From assembly GCA_905250115.1 (NCBI GenBank), contig CAJNOI010000002.1, positions 1,143,678 to 1,207,677 on the forward strand: a stretch of 64,000 nucleotides of DNA. Reading direction: 5' to 3'. Numbering within the stretch: the first letter of the stretch is position 1; the number at the start of each line of letters is the position of its first letter. Shown piece by piece: positions 49,304 to 59,661 of the stretch. The notes below the pieces were generated by a model. The model was given only the letters and a program-made list of their open reading frames with translations, did not search any database and had not been told where the DNA came from. This DNA is from Adineta steineri. Its lineage: Eukaryota; Rotifera; Eurotatoria; Adinetida; Adinetidae. A program made the position numbers and the translations under genes.

Positions 49304-50224
49304 TGAAAGCACATAATAAAAAAAAAAAGAAATAGAAGCATTTCCAATTAAAATATTTCAAAATTTCTAGTTTTTTGTGCTCTATTATGTCTCAAAATAT
49401 ATTCATTGCATTTAATCTTATTGTCGTGTTGTTTCTCTTCTTCATATATAAATATATGTTAAAAATGAAATTAATACACTAGAAAATAAAACAAACGAAA
49501 GTTTAAAATTTGCTTTTTCTTTTTGTATTCACAATTAATTCAATAATTTAAAAAATGAATTTCAATAGGTATTTCATGTTATCAAAATAATGTTCTTTAA
49601 AGGGCGTACTTAAAGAAGAACATAAGAAGACTTGGTAATGACTTGTTAAATAATATAATTTAACACATAACTAATCCATCTGTTACTTAATAAGAAGAGT
49701 CGTGATATTTGAAGAGGACTGCTATGACTTAGCTATTTGCTTTCTGAATATGTACACGGAAGTTAAAATCGACATTTGCCATATAAACATAGATAACATT
49801 TCCAAGCTTGGGTGAAAAAAAACTGTTCGATTCTCTTTTTTCTTTCATGTATACCAAAGAGTTACCACCAGGATTTTTTAAAAATATAGATTATTATTTA
49901 TTTTTTCTCTAATTCTATTTTTCTTTCTATTTTTTTTTGTTAGTACGCCTTTTTTTGGAGAAACTAAACTAAACGATATATATATATATACCTGTATCAA
50001 TTCTAACATTAAAATAGAAAGAAGAAAGTACGCTTGCAGGCCAATTTTAAAGTCGTGTTAACAAAGCGCAGGCAACGCAGCAATATGTAAGATTTTTCTC
50101 TCTTTCTCTCTCTCTGTCCCTCTCTCTGTTTCTCTTTTAATGATGATAATATATGAAGAAACTTTTACTTTTTTAGTGTGCTAGTTCACAGTATTTAAAA
50201 ATCATTAATAAACCAAGCATTATT
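49304..50224 (+). other. Intergenic between the two insulin-like genes
   Basis: About 920 bp. AT-rich, with a TA dinucleotide run near 49977-49990 and a CT run near 50100-50135. No coding exon seen. It should carry the promoter of insulin-like gene 2. Confidence 0.6.
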
Positions 50225-50821
50225 ATGAACAGTTATATTCTTTTATGCTTAGTAGCACTGGTTGCTGCCATTCAAACAATGCCAACAATAGAAGATGATA
50301 GTATCAATTATGATAATAATACCAGTAATTACGATGAAAACAAGAATTTTTTAATCGATAGTATTTTACAAGCTGAACAACGTCATGAAGCAAAAGCAAT
50401 GCGTCATCTTCATAATATAGTTGATGGAAAAATCTATCATATTAAAGCAGCCGGTGTTACTTATCGACAACGTTTACGTGATGATCAATGTGTTGTTGAA
50501 TATGATGGTAAATATTTAACTGAAAATAGTGTTCTTCAACTTCGAAAAAAACTTTATCGAGTGGAAAATTGTCTGTTAGAACGAGTATTTCATGCATGTG
50601 GTCCAAATTTATTATTAATGTTAAATGTTGTTTGTCGAGTTGTTGAACAACATCAAACAACAACACCAATGACACTTATCGGACGACAAACAATGACACC
50701 ACCAAGATCATTCATTCATCGAATATCTCCACGAGCTAATAAAACACCACGAGTGATTACTGAATCATGTTGTGAAAATCTTTGTACTATCTCTGAATTA
50801 ACGAGATATTGTCATCGATAA
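50225..50821 (+). CDS. Insulin-like peptide precursor 2 with N-terminal two-cysteine module
   Basis: Intronless, 198 residues. Signal peptide about 1-18. B-chain framework C125-G-PNLL...C137 with the canonical 11-residue spacing. A-chain framework C182-C183, three residues, C187, eight residues, C196 (CCENLCTISELTRYC), canonical. It shares with gene 1 the block DGKxYxxK...TYxQ (67-81), QC-x-VE (88-92), LTE (98-100) and VE-N/D-C (113-116) before the B chain, so the two are tandem paralogues. Between the chains (138-181) there are only single arginines and lysines, no dibasic pair, so it may stay single-chain or be cut at monobasic sites. It carries an Asn-rich insertion after the signal peptide. 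Secreted hormone is the likely role; receptor unknown. Family call confident, subfamily not. Confidence 0.88.
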   Translation: MNSYILLCLVALVAAIQTMPTIEDDSINYDNNTSNYDENKNFLIDSILQAEQRHEAKAMRHLHNIVDGKIYHIKAAGVTYRQRLRDDQCVVEYDGKYLTENSVLQLRKKLYRVENCLLERVFHACGPNLLLMLNVVCRVVEQHQTTTPMTLIGRQTMTPPRSFIHRISPRANKTPRVITESCCENLCTISELTRYCHR

Positions 50822-53800
50822 GATTCGGAAAAAAAATTGAAGTTTTTTGAACAGTCATGATTGTATCATTACATGTAACGCTTCGCTTAAAGGTCGCTGG
50901 CCGAATAAAATATTTGAAAAATTTTATTTAATAAAGAATTTTTAACAGAATATCGATTTTTAAATAATAATAATAAAAAATAAAGAATTAATTAAACACC
51001 TTTTAATATTTTTTATTCATTATTTTAGAACAATTCAAAACAAATCTTGTATCTTTTAATATATACTTCAAAAATTACTTATAGAGAGAAAAAAAACAAG
51101 TCTCAACTTATCAATTATTCAATTTGCATATGACCATGTGTTGATAATTTTTGAACAAATGTTCGAGATAAATTTAGATATATTATAGAACGCATAATGA
51201 TCTAGATAATTATATAAAAATATACATCTTATTTACTGTTTGACGCATTTAATAATGTATGAATGTAACATTTTCTTTTTCTTTAAATAAATAGATATTA
51301 AAACTATTTAAGGTATTGTTAATGAACTCTTATTTGAAGCATGATATACTTTGTTTCGTTGTTAGATATATAAACAAACCCCCGCAGCATTGCACCTGAA
51401 AAATCATACATAGACTGTAAACAATTTGAACTAGATAGATATCTATCATCATTAAATAGATTTCAGATTTATTTTACAAATCTTTTTATATCGTAAAAAA
51501 CCAAAAATATATAGAGCACATTTTAGTTATTTGATATTATTGTTAACAGAAAATTCCTTATAAAATATTAAAAAATCTGTTAGTTTTACATTCGGATAAT
51601 ATTGCATAAACTATTGTGTATCATAAAATATGAACTTTTAGTTTAATAAGAGCCTTGCGGTCTTGTAAATATCTTAAATATAAAAATGGTTAATTTAATT
51701 TCATAACATATAGAAACAGCTTAAAATATTGCTTCTAACAATAATACAACAAAATACTGGATATACGTTGAAAAGAACAACAAAGGTATGTTGTACTACA
51801 GTTTCAGGCGATCAATTTACTATTAGATTTTTACCGCAAGAAGATTTTAATTACGATGTTACATGTATAATAATAAGTTTTGTTAATAGCTTAGATGGCA
51901 AGTTCTTAAAATACTGTAAATAGGCTAACAAAAAAATCATAAGAATAACAAATGTTACTTTACCAACTGTTGTTATAGAATTTTATTCTCATTTTTTTTA
52001 TCAGTTATTTATTGACATATAAAGTAAATATTTTAGTGGTTTAGTTCATAGACCACATATACAGAAACATAGATTATATCTAAGTTCTTTCTATTGAATA
52101 AAAATGATCTACACTTAAGAAAAGGTCTTCAGTTATTATATTGATTAATAATTTAAAAATAGTGATAACTATAATTATACTCGCCTTTTAAAAAAGATAA
52201 AATTTAATATATTTGCGTATAATTAATCTAAAATTAAATCAACATTGATAAAGATCTCTGATCATATTATCTTTTACTAACTCACCTTTTTTTTTATAAA
52301 ATTTCAAATGAGAAAGATCGAAAGATGAGCAAAAGTTATTTATTCATCTTAATCAAGAAAAGAATTTATTTGATACCATGTATAAGATTTACAAAACCAC
52401 TGATAAAAACTCTTCAAGCTATAGTTTTTCATCTTATGCGTAAGTCATTCGATCTATTGCTCAATGACGTCTGAGCAGTCTCCATTACAATTATATATCA
52501 AAGAATAGAACAATGTTCAGAAGTTATGAAGTGCATAAATCTATCTTTAATTATTTATTAACGAGAGATTAGTCTATGGGGTTTTTTTCATTCATCTACT
52601 TTCATTTTTGAACTTATAGAAAAATATGAAAAGTATTTAACATGTTTAAAAGTAGATTTATGTATTATGACAGAAAATAAGATAAGCAATCTTGTCAATT
52701 GATTTTTATTGCTTTAGTTATGTTGAATAAAACCAAAACTATATTCAATTCTCTAAGGATTGTTATTAAATATTGTAATCTTGAAATATCATTCGTTATT
52801 TATAAATGGTTATTATTCTAATACATATATGCAGAATACTAAAGATTATTTTCGTTCTTTAATTATAAAACTCAAAATATATTCCTTAAAGTTTTCCTTG
52901 CTTATTTCCGGAACATTCACATTATTATTCTAATCTTTTCCACAGGGATCGTTTCTAGAAATATTAATAAAACCATTTAACTCAAAAATATCTACAGTGT
53001 ATTATAAGATGTTCAATGTAAGAAAAATGTCTTTACATATAAAGCAATACCGTTTACTTTTGAGATATCGTCAGATTTATACACTAACTCCTATCGAATT
53101 CTAATCTAGTTGAACTTCATTAATTAATCAAACCAAAATAGTTCTCTTACATTACTAAAAACATCAATGCGTGTTATGGTGTTACTGCATATATTTACAT
53201 ACATATATAATCTCTTTGATCAAGACTACTGATTTTATAATCCGTAAAGAGAACCAAAACTAGAAGAATGTTTACTGTAACATGTTATATTTTTATTTTT
53301 TATAAAAAAAATGTAAATATGATTGATGTAGAATGTACACATTAAATAACTTCATAGAAAATTGTATGAATATATCAAGATAAGATAATCACTTAACTTA
53401 TTAAAATCTCAATTGAAACTTGATTAATCTATTTAACATATAATCATATAAGCTTACAATATTTAGCAATTGTCTGCTAGTATTTCTAGAAAAACTAATA
53501 TATTCTGACAAGTTAGTATTAGAAAAAATTAACAAGAGTATGCTTGATGTATTCGAATTCTTAACAATATATCACTCGATTATATTCTATCCATTGTAAC
53601 TGACATGGAAGAAGACCACGATTGTAAACAATAGCTTTTTATATGTAAGAATATTTCTTTTATTTGAGTTCAATTGTTTTATAAATAATTCATATTTTAA
53701 TGTTAATAATTTTGTATATGTTAAAGTTCAAATTTAAGGTCATTTTTAGTAATAAAATATTCATTTCAAGAAGCAAAAGAACGAAAACATCCGATACTAT

Positions 53801-54693
53801 ATCAGACAAGATCACTAATCTAAGCTACGCCATTGAAATTCTATATCAAGCATCGTAATAATTCTTTCCACTGTTTACTCTGTAAAGATATATACTTATT
53901 TTTTCTATAAATAAGTATATCTATATTTGAGCAGATATTTTTGTAAATTCCATGAATATTTTATACTGATAGTTCATATATGGAATTACATCTAATACCA
54001 TTTGACACATGTTCAATTCAAAATAATAATTATTAGTATATATTTCTTCTAAATTGAAAACCTATAATGATTTTTTATTCTGAGTAAATATGCCACTTGA
54101 AACCATACTTCATTTCTCCGTTTGTAAGTATATAGTTAGACGATAGAATAATATTTCGAAAGAAAAAGAAATCAATTAATAAAAACATTTTTATTCTTAA
54201 ATAAAAGTTGTCATAAGAATTGCAACGATGAATTGCTTTTTCATTAAAACTAAAAATGTAAATTTCGAAATAGAAGAAATTTTTGATTTGAACACTTTTT
54301 AAAATTTTGGAAAATGAGTAAAGCTCGAAGGCATCTATATTTAGTTGAAATAATTTCTTTGTTTTTTATTGTTTTTCTTTAGATCTCAGCTCTAATGCAT
54401 TGATAGGTTTTTTCTCGAGAAAAACAAACAATTAAACGAAATAAGCAGAAAGAAAACAATACAATAAACCCAAAAAAACGAAATGCAAACATACATAAGT
54501 AGAAATAGATACACAGAAAGAAAGAAAAAAAGTGACAAAAAAAAAACTCACAGCGATGCTTGTTTTTTATTTTTTCAATAAAGATGATCTTTGATCGCCA
54601 AAATTAGGATAAGTTTAAATGAAATAAGAAAAGGAGAGAGAGAGACAAAAAAAATACATCATTCATGAGAAGGAGAGAAAACAGATTGCAATA
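50822..54693. other. Long gene-poor stretch, tail-to-tail between insulin-like gene 2 and VMP1
   Basis: About 3.9 kb of AT-rich DNA. An AATAAA at about 50904 is a probable polyadenylation signal for insulin-like gene 2. A hairpin lies at about 53886-53923. A 64-codon frame at 51729-51923 contains a Cys-Cys pair but no insulin spacing and was not called. The segment next to 54693 is A-rich and is probably VMP1 3' UTR. Nothing else supportable. Confidence 0.6.
53886..53923. repeat. Inverted repeat, about 14-bp AT-rich arms
   Basis: AGATATATACTTATTT and its near reverse complement AAATAAGTATATCT are separated by a short loop. In DNA this AT-rich, it may be chance. Confidence 0.45.
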
Positions 54694-56095
54694 TTACATC
54701 AATTTTAAATCAGTACGTGTTCGTTTATGATAACGTTGTGCTAATGAATTAATAATTGATGCAACAAAATATATAATCATTCCAGCAACAAATATATTGA
54801 ATATTCTTGTTAATAATGATATTTTCTGAACATGACCAGCTAAATTTTCACCTGGTTTTCTATGCATTTTACCTTTTTGTTCATGTAACCAATCTTTAAA
54901 TGGTGTTTGTAATAAACGACCATAATGTGGAATATGTTTCATCCAACGTATAATACGTTCAACATGATGTTCACTGAATAGAAATATAATAAATACTGTT
55001 TGTATACTCATTTTAATTAATGCTTTTCCAATAATAGTGGCTAAAAAAAATGTCCAAAATGGTATAAGAAAATAACCACATGTTATACCAGCTAAATCAA
55101 ATAATGGATTTGGAATGCTTGCACATAAAAGTATGCCTAAAAATCCGATACGTTTTATAAGACGATAGATTAAATAACGAATACGTTCGAATAATGATAA
55201 ATTTTTTGAATTATGTGATTCAACATTAATTAACATTTGTTCAAAATCAATTAATTCTTCATCATCTTCATCACCATCAGCTGTACCTAAACGTGCTGCA
55301 CGTGCCATAAAATATGGTGGTAATTCACCGAATGCGGTACCTAAACCCCAGAAAAATGCTTCTAATTTAACTTTCCATAATATTTTCCAGAATGATATTG
55401 GTCCAGTTTCTAATAAATCTGTTAAGATTGTTTCATTATTATTTGAGAGCATACGTGATGTTGTGGTGGTTGCTATCGATGGGCAAACAATTTCATTTGG
55501 ATATGGTGGACGAGGAAATTTAATTGAACCACATTCATATGCAGCTAATGTTACTTGGGCAATAAATGGACCAAGATAAAGTAAAAATGTATGTAAACCT
55601 GTACCAAGTCCAACTGAAGATGCTATACCAAGACCACACCAGTATAATGAGGTTAATAGTAGAGTTTCTATTAATGAAATACTTTTTTGATGTGAACCTT
55701 CCGTATTGTAAATAAATAGAAAAAATAGAAATAGAACAATCGATAAGAATAATGTCTTTCTATATGATATTAAACGTTTAAAACTCAGATGAATAAGATA
55801 AATTAATTCAAGTATACAATATTGAATTGTACGTATTGGTTGTCTCCATAAAACAATTTTAGCTGTTTCTTGACGAAACATTTCTTTTTTAGATTTTTTT
55901 AATGTTAATAAGCGTTCTTTTTCTGTGGATTTTCCAGATGATGAAGTTGATTTACTAGAATAAAATAAGAAAATTTATAGATAAGAACATATTAAATTGA
56001 ACTAACGAATTTGATGTTGTTGTTGTTGATTTTTGTTGTTGTTGTTGTTGTTGTTTTCCTTTGCGTCGCCGATTTGATGAAGACGATGAAGCCAT
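54694..56095 (-). CDS. VMP1: Vacuole membrane protein 1 (VMP1), ER scramblase of the VTT family
   Basis: Two exons, 56007-56095 and 54694-55954, in phase; 449 residues, against about 406 in vertebrates. The extra length is a Ser/Gln-rich N-terminus and an insert after NEIVCPSI. Diagnostic blocks: YWCGLGIASSVGLGTGLHTF, GPFIAQVTLAAYECGS, FWGLGTAFGELPPYFMARAA, the VTT-domain SIPNPLFDLAGITCGYFLIP and FWTFFLATIIGKALIKM. Several hydrophobic segments span the membrane. VMP1 acts at the ER in autophagosome formation, lipid scrambling and lipid-droplet or lipoprotein release (family knowledge). The start gives a basic, low-complexity N-terminus typical of the family. Confident. Confidence 0.96.
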
Positions 56096-56932
56096 TGTTG
56101 ATTGAGGTTCTATACCTGCTTTGAAATTCATTCATAAGAAAATAATTTTTTGATCATATATAGCATTTATTCAGTTTAATAAGATATATAATAAGCAAAT
56201 AGAATGAAATAATTGTGATTAAATTAGATAAACAATAATATAAAATCTAAATAAGAGAACAATCGTATTATTTTATAAGAAAAACAAAAAATATTTAGGT
56301 TATTATGTACTCATAAAATAAATAATATAATAGTTTATGTCCAATCATACATTATAATTAAAGTCATGTGCGTCTGTTAATCAATAAAAAAAAACAAATA
56401 CGACGAAATATTAGACACGTCATGTCATTAACTATATTTTATTTTTCATTACAATGGAAAGAAAAGTAAATATCCAACCATTTTAGGCAACAAACAAATT
56501 CATGAATGGTTAATTAAATTCACCAGTTAAATATGTAGAATATCTTAAGAAAATAAATTCGATTCTCGAAAAAAATTTTCAATAAAAATTATTTCTTAAA
56601 TCTCATTATAAAGTTCTTTGTTAATATATGTTTCTATTGCCATCTATCGTTGAATAACAATGGATATTCTATTTGACCATACTAAGTTTATTCTACATGA
56701 TAGATACATACAGACATCACATCAATCATCTAAAATAAAAAACGCACCTGTTTGAGAAATTACTCATCGTTTCTATTATAACAAATTATTTTTTCCATTA
56801 ACCTGTCTACCTTTATATATATATATAATTTTGTTTATTGTCTAAAGAAAAATAAACGTGCAATGATGCATAACTATTATTTCAAGTATAAATCTTTTCA
56901 GTACAATCATATCTATCTAATCATAAATAATA
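56096..56932. other. Head-to-head intergenic between VMP1 and the LURP-one-related gene
   Basis: About 840 bp, AT-rich. Presumed promoter region for both divergent genes. A TTTTCAG near 56896-56902, about 30 bases before the LURP-one-related ATG, could be a splice acceptor for a 5' UTR exon or a spliced leader. No coding sequence seen. Confidence 0.5.
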
Positions 56933-57488
56933 ATGAAATTCACTATAAAGACCGAAGATTTTTCTGCGAAATTCGTGGTTTATGATAATGAAGATCTCGA
57001 ACGGTATTTAGTTAAAAATGAAATGGATGCAGTTATGAGAAAATTAACAATATTTGATTTAGGTAAATTATATTTTGTTTGTTATTCATGCTTATTTTAA
57101 CTTACATATTCTTCTTCTGCTTCTTTTTTTTATTCTAGCTGACAATGTTGTATGTACTGTAGAAAAAAAATTTTTTACATTACGCCCAACATATGTCATT
57201 CACAATAGGCATAACGAACTCGTTGCGAATATACGTAAAAAATTGAACTTATTACATCCGCAATTTACAATTACATCTGAACTTGACGAAATTAAATTTC
57301 ATACTACAGGAGACTATTTTGGTGAAGTTTTTTCAATAACAACTAAAGATGAAAAAGATATTATTGCTACGATTACACGAAAAAGTGGTTATACAATTGA
57401 TATAATTGATGATGAACATGATGCTCCTGCTATAATTGCTGTCGTTATAATAATACATTTATGTTGTCATTTAACTAAAGATGAATAG
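56933..57488 (+). CDS. LURP-one-related (LOR) family protein, tubby-like fold
   Basis: Two exons, 56933-57062 and 57139-57488, in phase; 159 residues. The sequence fits the LOR family (Pfam LOR, formerly DUF567): KFVVYDNEDLERYLV near the start, VEKKFFTLRPTYVIHNRHNE, LVANIRKKLNLLHPQFTI, ATITRKSGYTIDII and a C-terminal hydrophobic helix (APAIIAVVIIIHLCCH). The fold is a twelve-stranded barrel around a helix, related to Tubby and phospholipid scramblases, and the family may bind phosphoinositides. The family is common in plants, fungi and bacteria; its role in animals is not established. It ends only 46 bases before the AMSH start, suggesting an operon. Function not inferred. Confidence 0.8.
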
Positions 57489-57501
57489 AAATAAATAGAA
57501 A

Positions 57502-57525
57502 TTTTTTCTTTTTTTTTTATTCTAG
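57502..57525 (+). promoter_or_regulatory. Candidate spliced-leader acceptor for AMSH
   Basis: A T-rich tract followed by TTATTCTAG ends at 57525, nine bases before the AMSH ATG and 37 bases after the preceding stop codon. No donor in the same transcript pairs with it. An AATAAA at 57492-57497 lies just upstream, as in genes cut and trans-spliced within an operon. Confidence 0.65.
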
Positions 57526-57534
57526 ATATAAAAA

Positions 57535-59345
57535 ATGACACTTTCTCAAGAATCAATTAAATATGGTCGAGATTGTGTTCAATCCTTACTTGAAAATCAA
57601 TGTCGAATTCCGATTCGGGCAATAACACCAATTAGTTTTTATTATAACACATCAGATAATTTAATAGAAGAAGCTGATTATTATTATAAAAATAATCAAC
57701 CAGAACAAAGTTTTATTCTTTATTCAAGATATATAACGTATATGAAATACATTAATAATAAATCTAAAAATACGAAATTTGTTTTTTTGTTTTTAGATTA
57801 TTTGTGGAAGAACTTAAATTACATCATCCAGGTTACGCAAAAGCATCAGTGAATGATCGAGAACGTGTTAAAGAAGTAGAATTTTTAGCATCGAATTTTC
57901 GTCCTTTTTATGCATAATAATAATTCATAGATTATTCGATCGAAAGCTTTTCCACGTGCAGAAGAATTAAAATTGAAATTACAAGACAAATATGCATCTG
58001 AACATGACATGAAACAAGTATTAAGACAAACAAAGTTAATTATTATTATTGTTGTTGTTTTTTTCTTTTATAGAAATCAATTCAAGAAGAAAAGAATGAA
58101 AAAATTTCAGCTGCATCATTGAGCAAACCATCGACTACGTACGACAAAATTTTATTAATTATCCATCTAAAATTAATTTTTTTTCTGCGATAGTTTTCAT
58201 AATGAAAATGAACATACACTTCAACAACTTAAAACAAACTATACGCAAATACCACCAGCAAATGTTGCCTTATTTACTGTACCACCAACTGATAATAGTC
58301 ATCCAAAAAATTTTAACGAACCTATCAAGTAAGTTCTTTTTTTACCATCGAGACGTTTTTTTATTATTATAATTTATCGATTACTTAAGACCTACTTATG
58401 ATCGTTCACAAAAGCCAATACCAAGTATACTTATCTATATATTATAGTATTTATTTTTATTTTATTTTCTATATATAGGTTCGACAAATGCTAGTATGAC
58501 AATATTTCGTCGAATTACTGTTCCGAATGATATTACACCAAAATTTCTTCAAGTTGCACAACGAAATACAGGTTTATATCAATCAATAAATATATTTATT
58601 TCTATATTTTTTTAATAGAACGAAAAATTGAAACTTGTGGTATTCTTGCAGGCGTCAGGGTTTGTTCATTCAATATTTTAGTTCTTTATATATTTATTTA
58701 TTTTTTCTTTAGAGAAACGATCAATATATAATAACACATATCGTCGTACCAAAACAAAATGGTGGACCAGGTAAACTATTTTATTTCTAATCATATTCTA
58801 CTCTTGTTTTTGTTGTTATTAGATTCATGTGATACAGAAAAAGAAGAAGAAATGGTTGAATATATTTCTAATAATGATTTAATAACACTTGGTTGGATTC
58901 ATGTATAATTAAATAAAAGATATTTTTCCTTGTTTCTATTAATATATTTCTATTTAGACACATCCAACACAAACTGTTTTTTTATCAAGTGTTGATCTTC
59001 ATACACATTTACCTTATCAAATGTTAATGCAAGAAGCAATTGCGATTGTTATTAGTCCAAAATACAATGAGTAAAAATTTAATCAATATTTATCGATAAA
59101 TATTATTTTTTTTTCTTATTAAGAACTGCAATCTTTTCATTGACAACAGATACAGGTATCCAGGTTATATCTACATGTAAAAAAACAGGTTTTCATGAAC
59201 ATATCAATCACCCACCATTATTTCTAGTAATTAAAATTATTTCTTTTTGTTCATAAAAATTTTGTTTTTTGTTATTTTCTAGCCTGCAAGTCATACAGTT
59301 TATGATCCTGCTCTTCAATGTAAAATGGTCGATCTTCGAAATTAA
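57535..59345 (+). CDS. STAMBP: AMSH/STAMBP-type K63-specific deubiquitinase (JAMM metalloprotease)
   Basis: Thirteen exons: 57535-57737, 57797-57875, 57931-58017, 58074-58138, 58194-58328, 58390-58424, 58479-58571, 58619-58659, 58713-58770, 58823-58902, 58958-59070, 59124-59226, 59283-59345. Phases agree; 384 residues. An N-terminal helical MIT-like region has [20 protein letters not shown]. The C-terminal JAMM domain has the catalytic Glu E237 in IETCGILAG, zinc ligands H292 and H294 in WIHTHPTQ, and D305 in [10 protein letters not shown]. The AMSH-specific second zinc site is suggested by CKKTGFHEH. The C-terminus ([13 protein letters not shown]) is typical. AMSH removes K63-linked ubiquitin chains on endosomes with ESCRT. 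Introns are 50-60 bp. Very close behind the LOR gene. Confidence 0.95.
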
Positions 59346-59661
59346 TTATATTCATATTATTGTCGAGAATGTCGTTTATTTCTTTTTTGATCTATTCAAA
59401 TAGACATAATTAAACGAGTCATTTATTGTGAATTGAATTTTTTTTTTCTATAAACAAAAACAAAATATATTAATCGATATATTGTTAATTATTTTTTTTC
59501 CCTTTAATTATTATTGTACTTCTATTTTCAAAAAAAAAGAAAAATCAATTTCCATTAAACACGAATGAAAAATATATCTTATATGTGTGTGTATATATCA
59601 TGTCTGATATTTTGATTAGATTTTGATGAGAATGTTCTAGATAAGAATTTTTATGTTATAA
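59346..59661 (+). other. Intergenic between AMSH and NDST
   Basis: 316 bp, AT-rich, same-strand genes on both sides. GTTCTAG ending at 59641, about 20 bases before the NDST ATG, could be a further spliced-leader acceptor, but its pyrimidine tract is weak. Confidence 0.4.

Noticed and set aside
51729..51923. Short frame with a Cys-Cys pair, checked as a third insulin-like gene or relic
   Set aside because: No C-x3-C-x8-C spacing, no B-chain, no signal peptide; cysteine pair alone is not evidence.
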